A stretch of DNA of 35,786 nucleotides. Source: Actinomadura sp. NBRC 104425 (GTDB lineage Bacteria > Actinomycetota > Actinomycetes > Streptosporangiales > Streptosporangiaceae). The notes under the pieces were generated by a model that had not been told where the DNA came from, searched no databases, and saw only the letters and a program-made list of their open reading frames with translations. This document shows, one piece after another, positions 1 through 6,582 of the stretch. The stretch is taken from contig NZ_BSTN01000041.1 in assembly GCF_030269545.1 (NCBI RefSeq), positions 1 through 35,786 of the forward strand, read 5' to 3'. The position numbers and the translations under genes are program-made. Within the stretch, counting starts at the first letter, position 1; each line of letters starts with the position of its first letter.

Positions 1-99
1 AAGGGGAAACACCCGGTCCCATTCCGAACCCGGTAGTTAAGCTCTTCAGCGCCGATGGTACTGCATGGGTGACTGTGTGGGAGAGTAGGACGCCGCCGG
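1..99 (+). rRNA. rrf: 5S ribosomal RNA, 3' part
   Basis: The first ~99 bases match the 5S rRNA consensus: the AAACACCCGGTCCCATTCCG block, the GAAC-CCGG-AGTTAAGC block, the GCGCCGATGGTACTGC block, and the terminal GGGAGAGTAGGACGCCGCCG that closes helix I. The 5' ~20 nt, including the other strand of helix I, lie before the window, so the gene is cut by the window edge. It is the last gene of an rRNA operon whose 16S and 23S genes must be upstream. The exact 3' end (about 98-101) is judged from the helix I strand. Confidence 0.95.
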
Positions 100-118
100 A
101 CGTTTTCTTCAGTTGGGA

Positions 119-153
119 GGCCCCCGCCGTTGTGGCGGGGGCCTTTCTCTTTT
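119..153 (+). terminator. Rho-independent terminator of the rRNA operon
   Basis: A perfect 10-bp stem, GGCCCCCGCC / GGCGGGGGCC with loop GTTGT, is followed by a T-rich tract TTTCTCTTTT. It starts 19 bp after the 5S rRNA end, as expected for an rrn operon terminator. This is the strongest intrinsic terminator in the window. Confidence 0.93.
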
Positions 154-433
154 CCTCGGGGTGTTTTCCGGGGTTGTTTGGTGGCGGTGGCGCCGCCGTT
201 CTGGTTGTCGTGATCGCGGTGTGGCCTGCGCGGCTCCCTTGGGCCAATCCGCCCGACTGCAGCTGTGAATGGGTGCGTGTGACGGTGTGTGTCCTTATAA
301 CAGGTCGGCGGACGTTCGAGGGCGAGCCGGTCGAGGTGGGGGCGGTTGCGTCGTCGGCGGTCGCTGTCGGTCGGCAGATCACGAGCGTCCGTCACTGTTC
401 TTCCACAGGGGCCGGCGCGTTCATCGAAAACTC
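154..433. other. Spacer between rrn terminator and IS remnant
   Basis: No gene is supported here. Open frames cross it but none has codon bias, a ribosome binding site or a recognisable product. It lies between the rRNA operon terminator and the left hairpin of the tnpB element. Confidence 0.5.
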
Positions 434-446
434 CTGAGTGTGGAGA

Positions 447-467
447 CCCCGGGCTTTGGCCCTGGGG
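447..467. repeat. Left-end hairpin of the tnpB element
   Basis: CCCC GGGC TTTG GCCC T GGGG forms a stem of 4+4 bp with one bulged T and a 4-nt loop, followed by AGGAAAC. It resembles the right-end hairpin in loop (CTTTG), 3' arm (TGGGG) and trailing AGGAA. It may be the element's left end, recognised as single-stranded hairpin DNA by a Y1 transposase in trans, or the remnant of an older right end. Confidence 0.6.
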
Positions 468-543
468 AGGAAACACGACCCGGCACGCTGCCGAGCCTGA
501 TCGCGAACATGCGTCTCGCAAGCGGAGGCATGGAATGTGAGAC

Positions 544-1724
544 ATGGCGCGGCGGGTGAAGCGGGCTTTGCGGTACCGCTTCCATCCCACGGAGGAACAG
601 GCAGCACAGCCGTCGCGTACGTTCAACTGCGTCCGCCTGGTCGACAACCGGGCGCTGGAGGAACGCACCCGCGCCCGGTATGCGCAGCAGCGCCGCGTCT
701 CCTACGCCGAGACCTCCGCGATGCTCACCGAATGCAAGCGCAAGGAACCGGTGTTTTCGGGCGAGGTGTCCAGCGTGCCGTTGCAGCAGGCGCTGCGGCA
801 CGTGCAAGTGGCGTTTGTGAACTGCTTCGCCAAGCGGGCCGAGTACCCCACGTTTAAGAGCAAGAAGAAGTCGCGGGTGTCGGCTGAGTACACCCGCAGC
901 GCGTTCAAGTGGCGTGACGGCTGGCTCAACCTGGCCACGATGCGCGAGCACTGGCGCATCGTGTGGTCCCGCCCCCTCCCCGAGGGTGCCGAGCCGTCCA
1001 CCGTCACCGTCTCCCGGGATGCGGCCGGGCGCCGGTCGGTGTCCATCTTGTGCGTGGACGCCATCACACGCCCGGCCCCGTCCGAGTGGGCCGTGGGCGT
1101 CGATGCCGGGGTCACCTCGCCGGTGACCTTGTCGACCGGGGAGAAGGTCGCCGACCCCCGGCACGAGCGCCGCGACCGGGAACGCCTCGCCAAGGCGCAC
1201 GAGGACCTGACCCGCAAGGCCAAGGGCTCGAAGAACCGCGACAAGGCCCGGCAGAGGGTGGCGCGGAATCACGCGCGGATCGCCGACCGGCGCCGCGACT
1301 TCCTGCACAAGATCACCACTCGGCTCGTCCGTGAGAAGTAAACGGTCGTGATCGAGGACCTGGCCGTCCGCAACAGGGGCCGCAACCGCTCGCCGGCCCG
1401 CGCCATCTCTGACGCGGCTTGGAGGACAAGTGCGACTGGTACGGGCAGGCACTGCTTGTCGTGGACCGGTGGTTCACCTCCAGCAGGCTGTGCGCAAACT
1501 GTGGCGCGGTCAACGAGGCGATGCCCCTCAAGGTGAGGCAATGGATATGCGGGTGCGTCGCGGTCCCCGACCGGGACGTCAACGCCGCCGAGAACATTGC
1601 GGCCGCCGGGCCGGCGGTGTCCGCCTGTGGAGCCGACGTAAGACTCAAACGGCGTAAGCCCGGAGGGCAGACGGCGACGAAGCAGAAAAACCAACCGGTG
1701 ACGGTTGGAATCCCCCGCCTTTGA
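544..1724 (+). pseudogene. tnpB: tnpB pseudogene (RNA-guided nuclease, IS605 type)
   Basis: TnpB is an RNA-guided DNA nuclease, the ancestor of Cas12. The N-terminal half (544-1341) has the family start RRVKRALRYRFHPTEEQ, the basic KSKKKSRVS block, and the first RuvC motif AVGVDAGVTSPVTLSTGEKV. Reading stops at TAA 1339-1341 where relatives read through into TVVIEDL; CAA-to-TAA is the simplest change. After the stop, the frame continues with the second RuvC motif VIEDLAV, then shifts at about 1421: SDAAW is followed in another frame by EDKCDWYG, so roughly 22 nt are missing if the usual seven-residue linker was present. The rest (to 1724) holds the zinc ribbon (LCANC and CGC) and the third RuvC motif DRDVNAA. 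Catalytic residues survive in separate pieces, but one nonsense codon and one frameshift make the protein inactive. The start ATG at 544 is chosen by family alignment. Confidence 0.9.
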
Positions 1725-1732
1725 GCGTGGGG
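1712..1732 (+). ncRNA. Right-end hairpin, candidate omega/re RNA 3' end
   Basis: A hairpin CCC-C-CGC / GCG-T-GGG with loop CTTTGA overlaps the tnpB stop codon and is followed by AGGAAGTCAA. In IS605-type elements the right end is transcribed as the scaffold of the TnpB guide RNA, with the guide taken from the DNA just outside the element. The stem is intact although tnpB is broken, so an RNA could still be made and used by another TnpB. Expression is not shown by the sequence. Confidence 0.45.
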
Positions 1733-1924
1733 AGGAAGTCAAGACGGTGCTTCGACCAGACAGACAGCGCCAGGGATGGCAACGGCGCGGCCGGTCGGCG
1801 CCGCCGGCGTCTCACGCGGGGGTCCGGACCCGTGGTTGCGCGTGAAGAGGGTGTTGAGGTTCTTGGCCGCGACGGGCCGGCCTCTGGCGGATCGCCAGAG
1901 CCTTGCCGTTGCGCGGCGGCGGCG

Positions 1925-3577
1925 TCAGATCTCTTCGCCTGCAAGGACGGCGTCGGCATCGACGATGCGGTAGGCGTAGCCCTGTTCGGCGAGGAAGCGT
2001 TGCCGGTGTGCGGCGTACTCCTGGTCCAGGGTGTCGCGGGCGACGACCGCGTAGAAGCGGGCCGTCTGGCCGCCGGCCTTGGGGCGCAGCAGGCGGCCGA
2101 GGCGCTGGGCCTCCTCCTGGCGCGAACCGAAGGCGCCCGACACCTGGACGGCGACGGAGGCCTCGGGCAGGTCGATGGAGAAGTTGGCGACCTTGGAGAC
2201 CACCAGGACGCTGATCTCCCCGGAGCGGAAGGCGTCGAAGAGGCGTTCGCGTTCCCGGACCCGCGTCTCGCCCTTGATGACGGGGGCGTCGAGGAGGGCA
2301 CCGATCTCGTCGAGCTGGTCGATGTACTGGCCGATGACCAGGGTCTGCTGGCCGCGGTGCCGCTGCACCAGGGCTTCGACGAGCCTGGTCTTGGTCTCGG
2401 TGGTGGCGCAGAACCGGTAGCGCTCGTCCGGCTCGGCCGTGGCGTAGGCGAGCCGCTCGGAGTCGGACAGCGTCACCCGCACCTCGACGCAGTCCGCGGG
2501 GGCGATCCAGCCTTGGTTCTCCATCTCCTTCCAGGGCGCGTCGTACCGCTTCGGGCCGATCAGGGAGAACACGTCGCCCTCGCGGCCGTCCTCGCGCACG
2601 AGCGTGGCGGTCAGGCCGAGGCGGCGGCGCGCCTGCAGGTCGGCGGTCATCCGGAAGATCGGCGCGGGCAGCAGGTGGACCTCGTCGTAGACGATCAGGC
2701 CCCAGTCGCGGGCGTCCAACAGCTCCAGATGGGTGTAGGCGCCCTTCCGGCGCGTCGTCATGATCTGGTAGGTGGCGATGGTGACCGGCCGGATCTCTTT
2801 CTTGGCGCCGGTGTACTCGCCGATCTCGTCCTCGGTCAGCGAGGTGCGGCGCAGCAGCTCCTGCTTCCACTGGTGCGCCGAGACGGTGTTGGTGACGAGG
2901 ATCAGCGTGGTCGCCCGGGCGCGCGCCATGGCGGCGGCGCCGACGAGGGTCTTCCCGGCGCCGCAGGGCAGGACGACGACGCCCGACCCGCCGTGCCAGA
3001 ACGCGTCGGCGGCCTCGCGCTGGTAGGAGCGCAGTGCCCAGCCGTCCTCGACCAGGTCGATGGGGTGGGCCTCGCCGTCGACGTAGCCGGCCAGGTCCTC
3101 GGCGGGCCAGCCGAGCTTCAGCAGCGCCTGCTTCAGCGATCCGCGTTGGGACGGGTGGACCACCACCGTGTCGTCGGCGACGCGTTCGCCGAGCATGCCG
3201 CGGACCCTCTTGGAGCGCAGCACCTCCTCCAGCACCGCCCGGTCGGAGGAGGCGAGCACCAGGCCGTAGGTGGGGTGCTTCTCCAGGCGCAGCCGCCCGT
3301 ACCGGGCCATCGTGTCGGCCACGTCCACCAGCAGCGCGTGCGGCACCGGGTAGCGGGAGTAGCGCAGGAGGGTGTCGACGACCTGTTCGGCGTCGTGGCC
3401 GGCGGCGCGGGCGTTCCAGAGGGCCAGCGGTGTGACCCGGTAGGTGTGGATGTGCTCGGGCGCCCGTTCCAGTTCGGCGAACGGGGCGATGTCGGTGCGG
3501 CAGGCGTCGGCGAGGTCGTGGTCGACCTCCAGCAGCAGGGTCTTGTCGGACTGCACGATCAGCGGACCGTCGGACAC
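1925..3577 (-). CDS. xpb: XPB-family DNA repair helicase
   Basis: A 550-residue superfamily 2 3'-5' DNA helicase of the bacterial XPB (ERCC3) type. Visible motifs: the XPB-specific N-terminal domain (about 1-170), Walker A PCGAGKT (204-210), DEVH box (298-301), LTAT (322-325) followed directly by the XPB signature RED (328-330), a thumb-like segment (about 340-400), and motif VI QRLGRLLR (491-498). Length matches the mycobacterial enzyme. Start is GTG at 3577 giving MSDGPLIV; no strong ribosome binding site is visible. It is the last gene of a minus-strand group with a DUF4190-like protein and Ro60. In M. tuberculosis the orthologue (Rv0861c) is next to a helicase-associated protein; here that partner is ~3 kb away at 6583-8952. 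Role in nucleotide excision repair is inferred from family; the bacterial function is not settled. Confidence 0.95.
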   Translation of the reverse strand: MSDGPLIVQSDKTLLLEVDHDLADACRTDIAPFAELERAPEHIHTYRVTPLALWNARAAGHDAEQVVDTLLRYSRYPVPHALLVDVADTMARYGRLRLEKHPTYGLVLASSDRAVLEEVLRSKRVRGMLGERVADDTVVVHPSQRGSLKQALLKLGWPAEDLAGYVDGEAHPIDLVEDGWALRSYQREAADAFWHGGSGVVVLPCGAGKTLVGAAAMARARATTLILVTNTVSAHQWKQELLRRTSLTEDEIGEYTGAKKEIRPVTIATYQIMTTRRKGAYTHLELLDARDWGLIVYDEVHLLPAPIFRMTADLQARRRLGLTATLVREDGREGDVFSLIGPKRYDAPWKEMENQGWIAPADCVEVRVTLSDSERLAYATAEPDERYRFCATTETKTRLVEALVQRHRGQQTLVIGQYIDQLDEIGALLDAPVIKGETRVRERERLFDAFRSGEISVLVVSKVANFSIDLPEASVAVQVSGAFGSRQEEAQRLGRLLRPKAGGQTARFYAVVARDTLDQEYAAHRQRFLAEQGYAYRIVDADAVLAGEEI

Positions 3578-3840
3578 GGAAAGCAGCCCCCGTCAGGCGT
3601 CGGAAGTGGGTGGCACGTTCACAGCCGTCACTTGAGAAGCACGTTACTCCAGGCCCGTGCTACAGGTAGGGGTCTCCGGGCGGCCGGGCGTACGTGTGTG
3701 CAACACGCTGGGCCGCTCGCGTCTTCCCGGGCCGGGCCGGCTCTGCTCCGGCGGTCGGCTTGCGGGCGGACGGGCCGGGCGGTGGCCCTGCTCGCGCCGG
3801 CTGGACGTGGCGCCCGGGTCCCGGGTGCCGTGTCCGCTGG

Positions 3841-4293
3841 TCAGATGTTGCTGCCGCTGTCGTAGGTGGACGACGAGGAGCCGCCGTCGAGGACGATCGC
3901 GACGATGAGCGCCGCGATCGCGATGACCACCGCCAGCGCGAAGATCACCCAGCTCCACACCGTCAGCGTGCGGGCCGACTCGGGGGCGGTGGCGGAGCGG
4001 CTGATGGCCAGCGAGGACGTGACGATGCCGGGGATGGCCAGCACGTTGCAGCAGGACACGACGAGCAGGATGTTGCAGACGAGCGCGGCGATGGCGGCGC
4101 CGTTGGCGCTGGGGGCGTGGCCGGGCACGCCGGGCGGGCCGTAGCCGTAGGAGGGCTGCGGTGGGGCGCTGTACTGGCCGTACGGGTCCCAGCCGGGCTG
4201 TGCGGTACCCGGGTGCGGCGTGTTCTGCCAGCCGCCGTCCTGCTGCCCGTAGGGGTCGCTCCACCCGGACGGCTGCCCTCCGTACCCGCTCAC
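3841..4293 (-). CDS. DUF4190-like small membrane protein
   Basis: A 150-residue protein with a disordered N-terminal tail (1-85) rich in Gly, Pro, Tyr and Gln, followed by two hydrophobic segments (about 87-110 and 120-145) that look like membrane helices separated by a short SLAISRSATAPESART loop. This architecture is common in actinobacterial DUF4190 proteins of unknown function. GTG start at 4293 has GGAAGGGG upstream. The gene is in the same direction as Ro60 (stop 187 bp upstream of its start) and XPB. A 263-bp gap follows before XPB, so it is probably its own unit. No catalytic motif is seen. Confidence 0.75.
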   Translation of the reverse strand: MSGYGGQPSGWSDPYGQQDGGWQNTPHPGTAQPGWDPYGQYSAPPQPSYGYGPPGVPGHAPSANGAAIAALVCNILLVVSCCNVLAIPGIVTSSLAISRSATAPESARTLTVWSWVIFALAVVIAIAALIVAIVLDGGSSSSTYDSGSNI

Positions 4294-4480
4294 TCGGGGC
4301 CCCTTCCGTAGCGATCGGACCGGCCGACCGCCCCTACCGGCGGGGCGCGGTCCGTCCGGTTTTATTGATTGGTTGGACTGTGCAGGCTATCCGTTGGTTC
4401 ATCCGCATTCGTAGCCGATAGCGAATATAGGTCGCGGCGCGGAGCGGGTGTGCACGCGGCCGAGCCCCGCGCACACCCGC

Positions 4481-6034
4481 TCAGAACGGCCAGTCGGCGT
4501 TCCGGCCGGCCTCGATGAGCGGGATCATCGAGAACGCGGCGTCCGACAGCCCGCCGAACGTGTGCCGCGTCCCGCTGCCCGACGGGCCGTGGCCGTACCG
4601 GTAGCCGGCGAGGTTCCACGTGTAGACGGGCACCCGCTGCGGCACCGCCCGCGTGGGCTCCTCGCCGTGGACGCCCGGCCACGCCTGCTCGTCGGTGACG
4701 ATCACCACGCGGTCGTGGCCGCGGTAGTTGTCGCGCACCGCCTGCGCGGTGTTCGTCCCGCCGAGCGCCCGGAACCGCTTGACGACCTTCAGCACCGGCT
4801 CGCCGCGGCGCAACCGCACCCGGGCGTGGTCGGTGCCGAACTGCACCAGGTCGGCGTGCTCGGCCCGCAGGGCCAGCGCCGCGCCGAACACCGCCGCCGC
4901 GTCCGCCGCGGTCAGGTCGGAGCGGGCCGACGGCCGCCAGAACATCGATTCGGAGCGGTCGACGAGCACCAGCGTGCGGCCGGGCAGCGCCGGGACGTTC
5001 GCCAGCGACGCGTCCAGCGCCCGCTGCAGCGTGCCCGTCCAGCGCGGCGCCGCCGCCCGGTAGGCCGCCAGGAACCGCATCGGCAGCACCCGCGACCGCG
5101 CGACGCGCTCCCGGTCGCCCAGCCGTTCGGCCACCTGCGCGGCGACCTCGTCGGACACGTGCGCCCGGTCGAAGTTGCGCAGGTTGCGCAGGAGCGCGAA
5201 GTAGCCCATCGAGGGGATGATCCGCTCCCAGAACGCCGCCGAGAGCGGCCCCTGGATCCAGCCCGCCAGCGACTCCCAGGTCATCCCGGCGTCGGCGAGC
5301 ACGCGCTCGGCGCCGGGACGGTCCAGCAGCGCGCGCCGCTCGTCCACCGGCAGGGCCAGCAGCTCGGCCCTCGCCCGCAGCGTGGCCAGCGACGCGGGGA
5401 TGCCGTCGCCGCGGCCGTGCCGGCGGTCGATGGCGTGCCGGAACAGGTCGCCCTGCCGCGGCGTGCGCGGCCGCGGGTGGGTCAGCTCGATGACGTCGCC
5501 GAACCGGAAGCCGCCGCCGTCGTACTTGATCAGCGAGCGCTCGTCGTAGAGGCGGCGGACGGCGTCGGCGACGCCGCGCTTGACCGGCTGCGGCAGCGCC
5601 CGTCCGTACCGGCCGCGCCAGTACGCCAGCAGCTCCCCGGGCTCGTCGGCGCGGCGCAGCGCCGCGGCGATCATCGGGCGGTTGCCGCCCGCGCGCCGCT
5701 CGGCCAGCCGCGCCCGCACGCCCTCGGCGGCCGCGACCACGGCCGCCGAACGCATCCCGGCGTCCGCGCGCAGCCACCCGATCATGCGGGCCGTCCAGTC
5801 CGGGTCGTCCAGCGCGACCCGTCCGGCCAGCGTGCGGAACCGCTCGTCGCGCTCGTCGGCGCCTTCGTAGAAGGTCTGCTCGCCGACCATGTTCGACACC
5901 GCCAGGAGGAACAGTTCGCTCTTGGGGTCGCGCCTGTAGCCCGGGGCGCCCTCGTGGGTGCGGGCGGTGGGCGCGGACCGGGACTGCACGGCGCTCACCG
6001 CGCCGACCAGGCGTGAACGGTTGAACTTCGCCAT
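4481..6034 (-). CDS. rsr: Ro60/TROVE-domain RNA-binding protein (Rsr)
   Basis: A 517-residue Ro60 orthologue. Ro60 is a HEAT-repeat ring that binds Y RNAs on its outer surface and holds the ends of structured or misfolded RNAs in its cavity; in bacteria it works with exoribonucleases. TROVE domain: about 15-350, with the family-like segment GAPGYRRDPKSELFLLAVSN near the start. A von Willebrand A-type domain follows (about 352-517), with the MIDAS pattern DRSES (359-363), GGTNT (425-429) and TDE (447-449), so metal binding looks possible. The reading frame extends upstream into the RNA genes, but ATG 6034 is chosen because AGGAGG lies 12 nt before it (6047-6052) and homology begins there. The two Y-like RNAs (6112-6375) lie immediately upstream on the same strand, the usual place for bacterial Y RNAs. 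No rtcB or exonuclease gene is nearby. Confidence 0.93.
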   Translation of the reverse strand: MAKFNRSRLVGAVSAVQSRSAPTARTHEGAPGYRRDPKSELFLLAVSNMVGEQTFYEGADERDERFRTLAGRVALDDPDWTARMIGWLRADAGMRSAAVVAAAEGVRARLAERRAGGNRPMIAAALRRADEPGELLAYWRGRYGRALPQPVKRGVADAVRRLYDERSLIKYDGGGFRFGDVIELTHPRPRTPRQGDLFRHAIDRRHGRGDGIPASLATLRARAELLALPVDERRALLDRPGAERVLADAGMTWESLAGWIQGPLSAAFWERIIPSMGYFALLRNLRNFDRAHVSDEVAAQVAERLGDRERVARSRVLPMRFLAAYRAAAPRWTGTLQRALDASLANVPALPGRTLVLVDRSESMFWRPSARSDLTAADAAAVFGAALALRAEHADLVQFGTDHARVRLRRGEPVLKVVKRFRALGGTNTAQAVRDNYRGHDRVVIVTDEQAWPGVHGEEPTRAVPQRVPVYTWNLAGYRYGHGPSGSGTRHTFGGLSDAAFSMIPLIEAGRNADWPF

Positions 6035-6056
6035 TGTCGGTACGAACCTCCTGTCG

Positions 6057-6101
6057 GCCGCCCGAGAAACAGGGCCGCGCGCAGAACGCGCACCGGGCGG
6101 C
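6057..6101 (-). promoter_or_regulatory. Leader hairpin before rsr
   Basis: On the minus strand GCCGCCCG (6094-6101) pairs perfectly with CGGGCGGC (6057-6064), 4 nt upstream of the AGGAGG of rsr. A smaller hairpin, GCGCG/CGCGC, sits inside. The stem may limit ribosome access or separate the Y RNA from the mRNA. The sequence CGGGCGG is identical to the acceptor 5' strand of the upstream RNA at 6289-6295, so alternative pairing is conceivable. Function is inference only. Confidence 0.4.
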
Positions 6102-6111
6102 GGAAGTCGGA

Positions 6112-6223
6112 GCCCCTCCCGAGTTCCCATCGGCCGAAGGTGTCAGACCCACCTGCGGTGGAGTCCCAAGGAATTGAACCTTGCTCGACCCGAAGTAACT
6201 CCGGCCTGCGCACCGGGAGGGGC
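6112..6223 (-). ncRNA. yrlA: Y-like RNA 2 (YrlA type)
   Basis: About 112 nt, closed by a perfect 9-bp stem GCCCCTCCC (6215-6223) / GGGAGGGGC (6112-6120). Inside the 5' strand is TGCGCAGGC-N4-GTTACTT (6193-6212), shared with the upstream RNA and taken as the likely Ro60-binding side. GAGTT of this strand can pair with AACTC next to the terminal stem. The tRNA-like module has a T arm CAAGG-TTCAATT-CCTTG (6167-6183), then a closed acceptor-like hairpin (6146-6165, 8 bp with one bulge, loop GCA), then a D-arm-like segment with GGCC. The anticodon position has only a weak CTT/GAG stem. YrlA RNAs are known to mimic tRNA and to lie next to rsr genes. Ends are estimated from pairing; no promoter was recognised. 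Confidence 0.75.
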
Positions 6224-6233
6224 AAGTGAAAGG

Positions 6234-6375
6234 GCGCGCCCGAGAACCGGGCGGCGGCGGTACATTAGCGCTCTATCCGGCTGAGCTACCGCCCGTTGAG
6301 TCGGGCGGGCAGGACTCGAACCTGCGACCTCTCCATTATCAGTGGAAGTAACCGCTGCCTGCGCATCGGGCGCGC
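6234..6375 (-). ncRNA. Y-like RNA 1 with permuted tRNA-Ile(GAU)-like module
   Basis: About 142 nt, closed by a perfect 10-bp stem GCGCGCCCGA (6366-6375) / TCGGGCGCGC (6234-6243). An inner stem GCGGT(T)AC / GTACCGC (6348-6355 / 6257-6263) leads into a tRNA-like module whose parts occur in this order: anticodon arm TTCCA-CTGATAA-TGGAG (6331-6347), variable AGGTC, T arm GCAGG-TTCGAGT-CCTGC (6309-6325), acceptor 3' strand CCGCCCG with A73, loop to 6296, acceptor 5' strand CGGGCGG (6289-6295), T8-A9, D arm GCTC-AGCCGGATA-GAGC (6270-6286), G26. All seven acceptor pairs are Watson-Crick; loop residues A14, G18, G19, A21, U33, U54, U55, C56, A58 are present, and the anticodon is GAU. The order is that of a Y RNA, not of a tRNA gene: the acceptor is closed and no CCA is encoded. 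It lies 10 bp before Y-like RNA 2 and 200 bp before rsr. Confidence 0.8.
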
Positions 6376-6582
6376 ACGTCATCGTCGCGTCGAATCGTCG
6401 GCGTCAGCACCGCGGAAACGGCGGCCGCGACGCCGCGCGGAGGACGGCTGCGGAATTCGACCGTCGTAGACGGCATTTGCATCGCGCGGTTCGCACCGGT
6501 CCTCCTTCCGTCGTCATCGTGACGATCACAACCGTGCCGCATCCGCCGCGCGGACGGCAACCGCTTTTCCCGGTGCGCGTTT

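Larger units (their letters stand above)
434..1743 (+). mobile_element. Degraded IS200/IS605-type element (tnpB only)
   Basis: The element contains a broken tnpB gene and no tnpA (Y1 transposase), like IS1341-type single-gene elements. It is framed by two similar hairpins: at 447-467 (CCCC-GGGC-TTTG-GCCC-T-GGGG followed by AGGAAAC) and at 1712-1732 (CCCCCGC-CTTTGA-GCGTGGGG followed by AGGAAGTC). The tnpB stop codon lies inside the right hairpin, the usual arrangement for this family, where the right end also specifies the 3' part of the omega/re RNA. The exact ends are unknown because this family makes no target duplication; the limits given are those of the hairpin-containing blocks. It sits between the rRNA operon and XPB and interrupts no visible gene. 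Confidence 0.8.

Noticed and set aside
6241..6345. An ordinary tRNA-Ile gene
   Set aside because: All arms are present but the 3' half precedes the 5' half on the only strand where they pair, the acceptor is closed by a 6-nt loop, and no CCA follows A73. It is not a normal tRNA gene.
6143..6382. Open frame on the minus strand across the RNA genes, containing NGEVAGSSPARPTQRAVAQPDRA
   Set aside because: VAGSSPAR-type strings are what tRNA sequences give when translated; the frame covers both Y-like RNAs and has no ribosome binding site or homology.
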